DNA of 64,000 nucleotides from Archangium violaceum Cb vi76. Its GTDB lineage: Bacteria > Myxococcota > Myxococcia > Myxococcales > Myxococcaceae. The stretch lies in the NCBI RefSeq assembly GCF_000733295.1, contig NZ_JPMI01000240.1:62001-126000 (forward strand), given 5' to 3'. Position numbers and translations under genes: made by a program. The stretch's first letter is position 1; each line of letters begins with the position of its first letter. Shown piece after piece: positions 34,364 to 42,151 of the stretch. The notes beneath the pieces are model-generated. The model did no database searches. It worked only from the letters and a program-made list of their open reading frames with translations, and had not been told where the DNA came from.

Positions 34364-34382
34364 TTGTCCAACTGTTGGACAA
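34364..34382. repeat. 19-bp perfect palindrome between convergent genes
   Basis: TTGTCCAAC and GTTGGACAA flank a single T. It lies 28 nt after the hydrolase stop and 31 nt before the end of the SGNH hydrolase gene. There is no following T-run on either strand, so it looks more like a protein-binding site or a dispersed repeat than an intrinsic terminator. Confidence 0.55.
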
Positions 34383-34413
34383 CTTTGGGAAGACCGTGCC
34401 CGGCGGGCGGAGG

Positions 34414-35052
34414 TCAGCCGGTGGCCCGAGCGGAGCTGGCGCCGGGCTCGACGGCCTGGAGCAGGACGGGCCAGAAGTGCTCGGCCATGCGCTGGTAGCC
34501 GGTGTCCGAGGGGTGGAAGCCATCGGCGGAGAAGTAGTCGGTGCTACCGGGCAGCTCCTGGAGGCTGGGTCCGTGGAGGTCCACGCCGAGCAGGCCATGG
34601 CGCGCCACCACGCGAGCCACCGCCTCGTTGAAGGAGGCGATACGCGCGGAGATGAGCTGGACGGGCAGGAAGGGTGTCGCCAGCCGCGCGATGGGGGCGA
34701 GCGACATGTCCGGCAGGTTGGCCAGCACCACCGGGGCGCCCGTGGCCGCGAGGCCTCGCGCCAGTTGGTCGAGGTTGGACTCGAACTGGTGGGGCTCCAC
34801 GCCGCGCCACAGGTCGTTGATGCCCACCGCGAGTGTCACCACCTGGGGGCGCGAGCGGGAGGCCTTGGGGAGCTGTCCGGAGAGGACGGTGGCGCTGGTG
34901 GCGCCGCTCACCCCCAGGTTGAGCAGGCCCACCCCCTGCCGGGTACGGCGCAGCCGCTGGAAGAGGTGTTCCACGTAGCCACCACTGCGCGAGCCCACTC
35001 CGACGGCGGAGGAGTCACCCAGGGCCACGTATCTCAGGGAGAGTGCGCTCAT
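34414..35052 (-). CDS. SGNH/GDSL-family esterase or lipase
   Basis: 212 aa, start ATG 35052 with GGAG 8 nt upstream. Block I ALGDSSAVG supplies the nucleophile Ser (about 14), the Gly block NLGVSGAT is next, then GINDLWRG (Asn, block III), and DGFHPSDTGY gives the Asp/His pair (block V). All four SGNH signature residues are present. No signal peptide, so a cytosolic esterase, thioesterase or lysophospholipase is likely; substrate unknown. Convergent with the RsbQ-like hydrolase gene. Confidence 0.9.
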   Translation of the reverse strand: MSALSLRYVALGDSSAVGVGSRSGGYVEHLFQRLRRTRQGVGLLNLGVSGATSATVLSGQLPKASRSRPQVVTLAVGINDLWRGVEPHQFESNLDQLARGLAATGAPVVLANLPDMSLAPIARLATPFLPVQLISARIASFNEAVARVVARHGLLGVDLHGPSLQELPGSTDYFSADGFHPSDTGYQRMAEHFWPVLLQAVEPGASSARATG

Positions 35053-35167
35053 GAGGTGCTCTCCATAGCGGCCAGCGGGCCGGTTCGCAGCGCCATGTGC
35101 CTGGCCGCTCCACTGGCGGACAGGAGAGGCCTCGTCCGGAGGGCGGGGTGTGCTCTATTCCGGTGCG

Positions 35168-36139
35168 ATGACGCGTCCTTCGATTGCCTTCCTGGGCCTG
35201 GGCTCCGCGCTGCCGGAGCGTGTTCGTACCAGCGCAGATCCCATCTTCGATCGCATCCGAGAAGCCGCGCGGGCACAGGGCCTGTCCGAGGCCTCGCTCT
35301 TCTACGGCAACCGGGAGCACCGGTGCCTGGGTCCGGACGAGTCGCTGGCCTCGCTCACGGCGAAGGCGGGGCGCGCGGCGCTGGAGGACGCGGGCGTGCG
35401 TCCGGAGCAGGTGGATCGGCTGTACGGCTACGTGTCCGTGTCCGAGTTCGTCTCGCCCAACGCGCTGTACCAGGTGCACCGGGAGCTGGGCCTGGGCGGG
35501 CATGCGCTGGTGGTGCCGGTGCAGGCGGATTTCGGCAACTTCGTCATGGGGACGGTGCTGGCCTGGGAGGCGATGCTGGCGGGGCACTCGGAGCGGGCGC
35601 TCGTGGCCGTGGGGGCGGGCTGGACGCGCAACGTGGACTACTCACAGGGTCATGCCTTCGGCATCGGTGATGGCGCGGGCGCGGCCGTGCTCGGCGTGGG
35701 GGAGCGGCTCGTCCTGGTGGATTACGCCGCCGACACCTTCAGCGACGAGTATGGCGCCATGACGATGCGGCCCCGCCCCGAGGCCGGCTTCACCACTCCC
35801 GTGTACGGGCTCGAGCCGTCCCGGGGCGTGCGGGCCTTCCTGAACACCGGCATGGAGGGCCCGCCGCGGCTCGTCGAGCGGCTGCTGCGCAAGCACGGGC
35901 TCACCGGGGACGACATCACCCTCGTGTCACACCAGGCCACGCGCAAGCTGTTGGACCACTGGAACGAGAAGATCCGCCCGCGCGAGTATCTGCACACCCT
36001 CGAGGACCGCGGCAACATGGTGATTGCCTCCATCCCCGTCACCCTGGCCCGCTACCACCGCGAGCTGCGCACGAAGTACCTCGTGCTCTTCGGCATCGGC
36101 ATCGGCGCGCACCAGGTGGCCCTGCTGGTGCGCGTGTAG
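35168..36139 (+). CDS. KAS III-like protein without the catalytic cysteine
   Basis: 323 aa from ATG 35168. The thiolase fold of beta-ketoacyl-ACP synthase III is evident end to end: ESLASLTAKAGRAALEDAGV, GYVSVSEFVSPNALYQVH, GIGDGAGAAVLGVGE, then VSHQAT (His255) and RGNMVIASIP (Asn283), the conserved C-terminal pair. At the nucleophile elbow, where FabH has ACAGF, this protein reads ADFGNF, placing Phe122 on the Cys position. The only Cys in the protein is C53. Ordinary Claisen condensation from a Cys-bound acyl group therefore looks impossible. Acyl transfer, hydrolysis or a structural role are options. It stands alone, with no ACP or acyltransferase gene nearby. Confidence 0.85.
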   Translation: MTRPSIAFLGLGSALPERVRTSADPIFDRIREAARAQGLSEASLFYGNREHRCLGPDESLASLTAKAGRAALEDAGVRPEQVDRLYGYVSVSEFVSPNALYQVHRELGLGGHALVVPVQADFGNFVMGTVLAWEAMLAGHSERALVAVGAGWTRNVDYSQGHAFGIGDGAGAAVLGVGERLVLVDYAADTFSDEYGAMTMRPRPEAGFTTPVYGLEPSRGVRAFLNTGMEGPPRLVERLLRKHGLTGDDITLVSHQATRKLLDHWNEKIRPREYLHTLEDRGNMVIASIPVTLARYHRELRTKYLVLFGIGIGAHQVALLVRV

Positions 36140-36147
36140 GGCGGGTG

Positions 36148-36699
36148 CTACCGGGCGCCCTCCTGCTGGCGCTGTTGCATCCGCTGGAGGCGCTCCTGCC
36201 TGCGCTTCTCGCGCTCCTCGCGCCGGCCCTCCCGCTCGGCCTTCCTCAGCAGCTTCTCCAGCTTCATCTTCCCGTCGTGCCGGGCCATGAAGATGGCCAG
36301 TTGCGCCCGCTTCTGGGGAGGCAGGTCCCTGGCCAGCGCCTGGTACATCTCCCGGTCGAGCGCCGTGAGCTGGGTCCGCGCGTCGAACACCCGCTGCACC
36401 GCCTGGTCCACCTGCGACTGGGTCGAGGCATCTCCCCGCGCCGCCTTCCTCAGCACCTGCGCGGACTCCTGCACCTGCTCCACCAGGGGCCGGCGGCGCT
36501 CGTCGAACTGGCGCATCGTGTCCGCCATCTTCAGCGCCTGGGACTCCTCCAGGTCCAGTTCCTCGGCCAGTCCCACCACCCGCATCAGGCGCGTCTGCCG
36601 CTCCGCGCGCTCCGCGGCTTCCTTCGCCTCGGGCGTCTGGGCCAGGGACGCCAGGGGAAGCAGGCTCAGGGTCAGCACCGCCAGTCGAAAGGGCTTCAT
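36148..36699 (-). CDS. Spy/CpxP-like periplasmic protein of the ECF operon
   Basis: 183 aa from ATG 36699, overlapping the anti-sigma stop by 1 nt (TGATG). A signal peptide (RLAVLTLSLLPLASLAQ) is followed by an all-helical, strongly charged domain (LDLEESQALKMADTMRQFDE, LDREMYQALARDLPPQKRA) and a very basic Gln/Arg tail. This is the shape of Spy/CpxP-type periplasmic helical proteins that act as chaperones or stress sensors. Being the last gene of an ECF sigma/anti-sigma operon fits a target or signal-modulating role. Sequence support for Spy homology is by pattern, not by strict motif. Confidence 0.7.
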   Translation of the reverse strand: MKPFRLAVLTLSLLPLASLAQTPEAKEAAERAERQTRLMRVVGLAEELDLEESQALKMADTMRQFDERRRPLVEQVQESAQVLRKAARGDASTQSQVDQAVQRVFDARTQLTALDREMYQALARDLPPQKRAQLAIFMARHDGKMKLEKLLRKAEREGRREEREKRRQERLQRMQQRQQEGAR

Positions 36700-37244
36700 C
36701 ACAGCGACTCTCCAGGGTTCGGGTTCGAGAAGAAATCGTCCAGCTCGGAGTCCAGGAACTCGTCGGACTCGAGCTCCTCCAGGTCCGCGTCGGACAGGTC
36801 GAGCGCGTCGGCCAGGGGATCCGCCAGCGCCCACTGCTCCAGCGTGAAGGCGTCCTCCTCGGGTGGGCTGGCGGGCGCTTCCACGGGGGAGGTGGGCGCG
36901 GGAGGCGTGGTGACACGGCTCCGCAGCACCGGTCCCAGCACCAGCAACACCACGGCGGCCGCCGCCATGAGTGCTCCCGCGGTCCGCATCCGCGCCGCCT
37001 GCTGGACCTGGGCCCTGTGCCAGGCTCCCACCGTCGTCCGGGGGAGTGCCGCCACCACGGCCTGCTCCTTCAAGGAGGGCGGCGGCAGCGCGGCCAGGCC
37101 GAGCACCTCGTGGTCCGCCTCCGCCTCCGCGCGGCAGGCGGCACAGGCGTCCAGGTGCGCGCGCACCCGCGCCTCCTCCTCGGGCTCCAGCGCTCCCGCG
37201 GCGAAGAGGGTCAGCAGTTCTTCCTGGTTCTGGCATGCCGCCAT
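36699..37244 (-). CDS. zinc-binding anti-sigma factor
   Basis: 181 aa from ATG 37244, overlapping the sigma gene stop by 1 nt (TGATG). The N-terminus carries the ZAS motif H30-x3-C34-x2-C37 (AHLDACAACRAE), preceded by C4, which would sequester the ECF sigma factor. One membrane helix (TAGALMAAAAVVLLVLGPVL, about 88-107) separates it from a periplasmic tail that is extremely acidic (SDADLEELESDEFLDSELDD). The overlap with the sigma gene ensures balanced synthesis. The acidic tail could be the signal-sensing part or a binding site for the basic Spy-like protein encoded next; the charge match is visible, the interaction is inferred. Confidence 0.88.
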   Translation of the reverse strand: MAACQNQEELLTLFAAGALEPEEEARVRAHLDACAACRAEAEADHEVLGLAALPPPSLKEQAVVAALPRTTVGAWHRAQVQQAARMRTAGALMAAAAVVLLVLGPVLRSRVTTPPAPTSPVEAPASPPEEDAFTLEQWALADPLADALDLSDADLEELESDEFLDSELDDFFSNPNPGESL

Positions 37245-37852
37245 CAGCGCTCCTCCTCGGACGGCTCCGCCACCTGCGCCCGGAGGCGCTTCACGGCGTG
37301 ATGGAAATTCACCTTCGCGTTCGTCTCCGTGATGCCGAGTGTCTCGGCGATGTCCCGGAAGCCCAGCCCACCGTCCACTCGCAATGTCAGGACCTCGCGC
37401 TGGCGGCGGGGCAGGGTGAGCACCGCCGCGCGCACCTGCCGCTCCCGCTCGCTCCGCTCCAGGGCTTCCTGCGCGGACTCTTCTGGAGACTCGGTCTCCG
37501 GGGGCTCCACGGCCTGGAGCCAGCGCCTGCCCTGGCGGGCGTGGTTCTTCGCCAGGTTGAGCGCGATGCGGATGAGCCAGGCCCGGAAGGGCGCGGGGCC
37601 CGAGGGGCTCCAGCGGGCGAAGACACGGCGCGAGGCCTCCAGGGCCCGCAGGAAGGCCTGTTGGGCGAGATCCGCCGCGTCCTCGGGCCGGGCCGTGTAG
37701 CGCCGCAGGAGGGCGAAGACCAGGGCCCGGTGCCGCTCCACCAGCGTGCCGAAGGCCGCCTCGTCACCGGCCAGGAAGGCACGGCAGAGCGCCTCGTCGC
37801 TCGGTTCGGTGGCGGCCTTCGCCAGCGCCAGGGATGTCTCCAGGGCCTTCAC
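37244..37852 (-). CDS. ECF-type RNA polymerase sigma factor
   Basis: 202 aa from GTG 37852; GTG 37867 and TTG 37882 are in-frame alternatives and the true start is unsure because GGAGG sits only 1 nt before GTG 37852. Region 2 is clear: DEAAFGTLVERHRALVFALL, then ARPEDAADLAQQAFLRALEA, followed by FRAWLIRIALNLAKN. Region 4 follows with LPRRQREVLTLRVDGGLGFRDIAETLGIT and NAKVNFHHAVKRLRA. It directs RNA polymerase to a stress regulon and is held by the anti-sigma factor encoded next. Such operons usually autoregulate, and an inverted repeat lies upstream at 37934. Confidence 0.93.
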   Translation of the reverse strand: MKALETSLALAKAATEPSDEALCRAFLAGDEAAFGTLVERHRALVFALLRRYTARPEDAADLAQQAFLRALEASRRVFARWSPSGPAPFRAWLIRIALNLAKNHARQGRRWLQAVEPPETESPEESAQEALERSERERQVRAAVLTLPRRQREVLTLRVDGGLGFRDIAETLGITETNAKVNFHHAVKRLRAQVAEPSEEER

Positions 37853-37933
37853 GCCTCCTACGAACACCGGAACCGGCGGCAAGTTAAAGGAGGTTTTTTC
37901 GTTGGAATTCCAGGTACCCGGTGAGGTTCTGGG

Positions 37934-37956
37934 AAGTAGGGACGGGGACCCTACTT
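37934..37956. promoter_or_regulatory. 8-bp inverted repeat upstream of the ECF sigma gene
   Basis: AAGTAGGG (37934-37941) and CCCTACTT (37949-37956) are perfect arms with 7 nt between. It lies in the divergent region between the sigma gene and the coiled-coil gene at 38058 and could serve as an operator for either. No T-run follows on either strand. Confidence 0.4.
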
Positions 37957-38057
37957 GAAAGGTTAGAAAACGGTTCGCATCGCCGGTCTGTTCCGCTATT
38001 CTGTGCGGCGTGGGCTGACGGGCTCACGGACTGCCCGGGCGGGCGAGGAGTGCGCAG

Positions 38058-38489
38058 ATGGCGGAGATGATTGGGGGCGACATTGGCACGCAGATCCTGA
38101 ATGCCGTTCAGGGTCTGGGTGTGAGGATGGACCGGCTGGAAACCCAGGTGGCGGACCTGAACGCCCGGATGGCGAGACAGGAGAAGCTGACGGAGAGCCT
38201 GGGAATCGAGTTGGGGCGCCAGCGGGTCGAGTTCGAAAGCCTGCGGGCCGAGTCAGAGCGCCGGTGGGCCGAGTCGGATCGTCAGTGGGCCGAATTCCGC
38301 ATCTGGCGTGATGGTCTGCGCGGGGACTTCAAGCAGATGCTCGCGGACATGCAAGAGGGGTTCAGCCGGCTGCATGCCCGAGACGAGCTCACGGCGAGCA
38401 CGGTGGTCATGATGGCTTCGGTGCTGCGCCGGCCGACGGAGCTCGGTGAGGAACTCGAGAAGCGTCTGCGCGAGCTCCAGCCCCACTGA
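38058..38489 (+). CDS. coiled-coil protein, function unknown
   Basis: 143 aa, ATG with GAGGAG 9 nt upstream. Almost wholly helical with strong heptad pattern: VRMDRLETQVADLNARMARQ, then short repeats around residues 60-80 (ERRWAESDRQWAEFRIW). No signal peptide or membrane segment. Proteins with this tandem RRWAE/RQWAE pattern are frequent in myxobacteria and cyanobacteria without assigned function. Divergent from the ECF sigma operon. I can only call it a small oligomerising protein. Confidence 0.65.
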   Translation: MAEMIGGDIGTQILNAVQGLGVRMDRLETQVADLNARMARQEKLTESLGIELGRQRVEFESLRAESERRWAESDRQWAEFRIWRDGLRGDFKQMLADMQEGFSRLHARDELTASTVVMMASVLRRPTELGEELEKRLRELQPH

Positions 38490-38606
38490 CGCCGTTCGTG
38501 CCACCGGGCTCGCCTGCCTGCTTCACCCGGGAAGTCTCCTCCGGGCAGGTTGCCGCCCACCTCCCCCCGCTGACACAATGGAGGGGCTCACCGAGGGCAT
38601 CGCACC

Positions 38607-39188
38607 ATGGCAACGGACGGCACGGCCGCGCGCATCAAGGGCAGTGTGCTCATCACCCGCCTCAATCTCTTGATGAAGCAGGGCGGGACCGGGCGTGTCC
38701 AACAGGTGCTCCAGCGCTTGTCTCCGGCCGATCGCAAGCTCCTCGAGGGCGTCATCATGCCCATCGGCTGGTACCCCCTGGAGCTCAACCTCCGCCTCGA
38801 CGCGGCCATCGCCGATGCGCTCTCGCCCAGGGATCGCAACAAGGCCTTCGTCGAGATGGGCCGCGCCTCCGCCGAGGAGAACCTCAACGGTCCCCACCAC
38901 GTGTTCATCCGCAAGGGGGATCCGCACTTCCTCCTCAGCCACGCGCCGGAGATCTACCGGCTCTACTACGCGGTGGGCTCCCGCACCTACGAGAAGGCCG
39001 GGCCCCGCAGCGCGGTGTTGCGCACCCTGGGCGCCGAGAGTGTCACCGAGGCGGACTGTCTCACCATCGTCGGCTGGTACGAGCGCGCCATCGAGATGAG
39101 CGGTGGCCGCGAGGTGCGTGTCGAGCAGAAGATGTGCCGCGCCCGGGGCGGCGTCTACTGCGAGTACCACTGCTCCTGGGAGTTCTAG
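38607..39188 (+). CDS. TIGR02265/DUF2378-like protein (V4R/HNOB-type fold)
   Basis: 193 aa. The order IKGSVLITRLNLLMKQGG, MPIGWYPLELNLRLDAAI, FLLSHAPEIYRLYYAVGSRT and a C-terminal VEQKMCRARGGVYCEYHCSW fits the myxobacterial paralogous family TIGR02265, whose C-terminus resembles V4R / heme-NO-binding domains with C-x(n)-G-x-x-x-C-E-x-x-x-x-W. The family is very abundant in myxobacteria; ligand and role unknown. Its stop codon overlaps the stop of the convergent peroxiredoxin gene at a shared CTAG. Confidence 0.65.
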   Translation: MATDGTAARIKGSVLITRLNLLMKQGGTGRVQQVLQRLSPADRKLLEGVIMPIGWYPLELNLRLDAAIADALSPRDRNKAFVEMGRASAEENLNGPHHVFIRKGDPHFLLSHAPEIYRLYYAVGSRTYEKAGPRSAVLRTLGAESVTEADCLTIVGWYERAIEMSGGREVRVEQKMCRARGGVYCEYHCSWEF

Positions 39189-39652
39189 GTGCCCGCGGGC
39201 GGCAGCGGGTGCTCGCTCAGGTAGCGCAGCACGTCGTCCAGGTGCTTGTAGACGCGCACCTCGTGGCGGATGACGGACTCGATGAGGCCGTCCGGGCCGA
39301 TGATGTAGGTGACGCGCCGGTCCACCTTCAGCACGGGCCACAGCACGTCATACGCCTGGCTGATGGTGCGCGCCTCGTCGCCCAGCAGGGAGAAGTGGAT
39401 GTTCTCCTGCTCGGCGAACTCGCACTGCGTCTTCACCGTGTCCACGGACACACCCACCAGCTCCGCCCCGAGCGCTTGAATCCGCTCGTGGTTGTCCCGG
39501 AAGTGGCGCGTCTCCTCCGTGCAGGCGATGGTGAAGGCCTTGGGGAAGAAGAAGAGCACCACCCGCCTTCCCCGGAGCGCGGAGAGCGAGAAGGTGTGTC
39601 CCCAGCAGTCGGTGCCGGTGAAGTCCGGGGCGGCTTGTCCCACGTCGAGCAT
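39185..39652 (-). CDS. peroxiredoxin of the BCP/PrxQ type
   Basis: 155 aa from ATG 39652, with GGAGG upstream. Thioredoxin-fold AhpC/TSA protein: GQAAPDFTGTDCWG at the start, peroxidatic Cys in AFTIACTEET, VGVSVDTVKTQCEFAEQ and VTYIIGPDGLI. The Cys found five residues after the peroxidatic Cys in classical BCP is replaced by Arg (ACTEETRHF), so resolution must use another Cys (TDCWG or TQCEF) or a thiol partner. It detoxifies hydroperoxides in the cytosol. It faces the TIGR02265-like gene tail to tail, sharing four bases. Confidence 0.9.
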   Translation of the reverse strand: MLDVGQAAPDFTGTDCWGHTFSLSALRGRRVVLFFFPKAFTIACTEETRHFRDNHERIQALGAELVGVSVDTVKTQCEFAEQENIHFSLLGDEARTISQAYDVLWPVLKVDRRVTYIIGPDGLIESVIRHEVRVYKHLDDVLRYLSEHPLPPAGT

Positions 39653-39735
39653 CTTCTTTTCGGCCTCCTGACGCCGGACTCCCCTAGCATGCTTCCCGCC
39701 GAGACGTCCTCGCTCACCCAACACAGAGCTCCCCC

Positions 39736-40902
39736 GTGGCCCTCCCGACCGCCGTTCCGTTGACCGCCTCCTTTCTCGACCGTCTCGCCCATGGACTTGG
39801 CGTTACCCGGGTGGCGCGGGTCACGGGGTTGGACCGGGCCGGGGTGGAGGTGGCTGCCGCGGTGCGTCCAGGCGGCTACGTGCTCCAGGTGTGCAATGGC
39901 AAGGGCCTGGATTTCCAGGCGGCGTCCGCTGGAGCGCTCCTGGAGACGGCGGAATTGTGGGGGGCGGAGAACGTCCCCCTGGAGCGGCTCGTCTGGGGCT
40001 CCATGGATGGGCTGGAGGCCCGGGGCCGCGCCGTCTGGGGCGCCGAGGAATTGGGCACCCGGGGCGGCGTGGTCGTCTCCCGGCTGTGGAGCCGCGAGAT
40101 GCGGTACGCGTGGTGCGAGGCCACCGAGCTGCGCTCCGGGCGTCCCGTGCTCGTCCCGGCCCAGGGGGTGTACTGCCCGCCCACCGGGGCTCCGTCGCTC
40201 GGCCCGGTGAGCGTGCGGTGGACGAGCAATGGCTCGGGTGCGCACCCCGAGCGGGCCCGGGCGCTGCTGCACGCGCTGCTGGAGGCCACGGAGCGGGACC
40301 AGCTCGCGCGCATCCTCCCGGAGGGGTGGTCCGAGGCGGTCCTCCTCTCGCGCCTGCTGCGCCCGGGAGAGCTCGAGCGGGGCGCTCCCCGGACGGCGGC
40401 GCTCGCGCGGGCCCTGGGCGAGCGGGGCTTCGCCGTCTACCTCTTCGATCTCACGCCTGACCGGCGGACGCCCCGTGCCGTGGGTCTGCCCGTGGGGGGC
40501 GCGCTGCTCGTGGACCGCGAGGAGGGCCCGGTGCCCCTGGCGGCCGGGTACGCCTGCGGGCTGGGGAGGGACCAGGCCCTGCTCGGCGCCCTGCTGGAGG
40601 CGGCCCAGTCCCGCCTCACCGACATCCACGGTGCTCGCGAGGACGTGGCCGCGGGAGACCGCGAGGCCACCCTGGCCCTGGCGGCCGCCTGCGCGGAGGT
40701 GCGCCCGCGCCGGGCCGTGGAGTCCATGCCCGACGTCTCCGGAGAGGTGTCTTCGCCGGAGGAGGCGGTGCGCGAAGTGCTGGTGCGGCTCGGGAAGGTG
40801 GGCTTCAACCGGGCCGCCGCCGTCGAGCTGGAGGCCCCCCTCCCCGGACTCCACGTGGTGCGCGTGGTGGTGCCGGGTCTGCGCGTCTCGGAGTTGCTGT
40901 GA
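39736..40902 (+). CDS. YcaO-domain ATP-dependent cyclodehydratase/thioamidase-like protein
   Basis: 388 aa from GTG 39736. The YcaO signature CNGKGLDFQAASAGALLETA (about 54-73) with E-L-W-G following, and a later AAGYACGLGRDQALLGALLEA and EAAQSRLTDIHGAREDV, mark the ATP-binding fold that activates backbone amides. Unlike heterocyclase fusions it has no N-terminal E1-like or C-terminal PxPxP-type extension. The next gene is TfuA, overlapping by 4 nt (GTGA). YcaO-TfuA pairs act in thioamide formation (thioglycine in methyl-CoM reductase, thiovarsolin-type RiPPs) and in trifolitoxin maturation. No precursor peptide gene is evident within several kb. Confidence 0.88.
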   Translation: MALPTAVPLTASFLDRLAHGLGVTRVARVTGLDRAGVEVAAAVRPGGYVLQVCNGKGLDFQAASAGALLETAELWGAENVPLERLVWGSMDGLEARGRAVWGAEELGTRGGVVVSRLWSREMRYAWCEATELRSGRPVLVPAQGVYCPPTGAPSLGPVSVRWTSNGSGAHPERARALLHALLEATERDQLARILPEGWSEAVLLSRLLRPGELERGAPRTAALARALGERGFAVYLFDLTPDRRTPRAVGLPVGGALLVDREEGPVPLAAGYACGLGRDQALLGALLEAAQSRLTDIHGAREDVAAGDREATLALAAACAEVRPRRAVESMPDVSGEVSSPEEAVREVLVRLGKVGFNRAAAVELEAPLPGLHVVRVVVPGLRVSELL

Positions 40903-42101
40903 AACGAGCTGCCGTGAAACGACGTCCGGCCCATCATCCCGATGATCTCCTGGTCTTCCTCGGCCCCTCGTTGCCGGAGGAGGACGCCCTGGCCCTGGTG
41001 CCCTGCCGGGTGTTGCCGCCCGCGCGCCAGGGAGACGTGTGGCGGGCCCTCTCGCTGCGTCCGAGGGCCATTGCCCTGGTGGATGGCGTCTTCGAGGCGC
41101 AGCCCTCCGTCTGGCACCACGAGCTGCTGGCCGCGCTGGATGCCGGGGTGGCGGTGTTCGGCGGGGCCAGCATGGGCGCGTTGCGCGCGGCGGAGCTCTC
41201 GCGGCACGGCATGGTGGGCGTGGGCCACATCTTCGAGGCGTACCAGCGGGGCGAGCTGGTGGATGACGCCGAGGTGGCGCTGCTCCACGCCGACGCGGAG
41301 CACGGCTTCCGTCCCCTCACGGTGCCGCTCGTCAACGTGCGTCACGCGGCGCGCCAGGCCGAGGGCGCGAAGGTGCTCGCTCCCGGCGAGGCCCGGGCGC
41401 TGGTGGACGCGGCGGCGGCGCTCTTCTACCAGGACCGTACCTGGCCCCGGGTGCTGGCGGCCGTGGGCGAGGCCTGGCGTCCGGCCACCCGGACGAAGTG
41501 GGACGCCTGGGCCGCCAGGGGCCTCGAGGACCTCAAGCGCGAGGACGCCCGTGCCTGCCTCCAGGCCGCCTCGGCGTGGATCGCCTCGGGAGAGGAGCTC
41601 CCGGTACGAGCCCGGATGGGCCGGCCGCCGCCCTCGTCCTACGTGCGCCGCCGCCGCCTCGTGGAGGGGCTGTGTGCGACGGAGGGAGGCCTCGTGTCCT
41701 CGGAGGAGGTGCTCGCGGGGCTGCGCGCCGCGCCCGAGGCCCGGGAGCTGGCGGAGATGGGCTTGCGGCGGGCGTTGCTCGCGGGCCAGGCGCGGTCGCT
41801 CGGTCTGCGTGCCACGGACGAGGAGGTGCTGCGGGCCGAGGAGGAGTGGTGGGAGCTGCTGGACCTGCCGCCAGAGGAGCGCGAGACGTACCTCGTCTCC
41901 TGTGGCCTGGATGCGCACGAGGTGCGGCGGCTGTGCGAGGACCGGGCGTTGGAGCGGCTCATGCTCGAGCACGCGCCGCGCGTGCTGCCAGACGGGCCCT
42001 CGTGGGACGAGGCGCTCGCCACGGAGGCGCGCCTGAGGGGCCACTGGGTGGAGGAGGCCCGGCGGCTCGGGGCGCCGAAGCGGGGCCGGCGCAAGCGGTG
42101 A
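40899..42101 (+). CDS. TfuA-like protein, partner of YcaO
   Basis: 400 aa from GTG 40899 (GTG 40914 also possible). The TfuA core is clear: VFLGPSLPEEDALAL at the start, IALVDGVF, then VFGGASMGALRAAELSRHGM and VGHIFEAYQRGELVDDAEVA. TfuA proteins are thought to deliver sulfur or help YcaO act on its substrate. A C-terminal half of about 230 residues is helical and Glu/Arg-rich; the core domain alone is about 170 residues, so this is an extended form. Expected to work as a complex with the protein encoded at 39736. Confidence 0.85.
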   Translation: MKRAAVKRRPAHHPDDLLVFLGPSLPEEDALALVPCRVLPPARQGDVWRALSLRPRAIALVDGVFEAQPSVWHHELLAALDAGVAVFGGASMGALRAAELSRHGMVGVGHIFEAYQRGELVDDAEVALLHADAEHGFRPLTVPLVNVRHAARQAEGAKVLAPGEARALVDAAAALFYQDRTWPRVLAAVGEAWRPATRTKWDAWAARGLEDLKREDARACLQAASAWIASGEELPVRARMGRPPPSSYVRRRRLVEGLCATEGGLVSSEEVLAGLRAAPEARELAEMGLRRALLAGQARSLGLRATDEEVLRAEEEWWELLDLPPEERETYLVSCGLDAHEVRRLCEDRALERLMLEHAPRVLPDGPSWDEALATEARLRGHWVEEARRLGAPKRGRRKR

Positions 42102-42151
42102 GCGGGGCTCGGAGGGAGTCATTACCTTTGGCGCTTGGAGGCGGCGAGACG

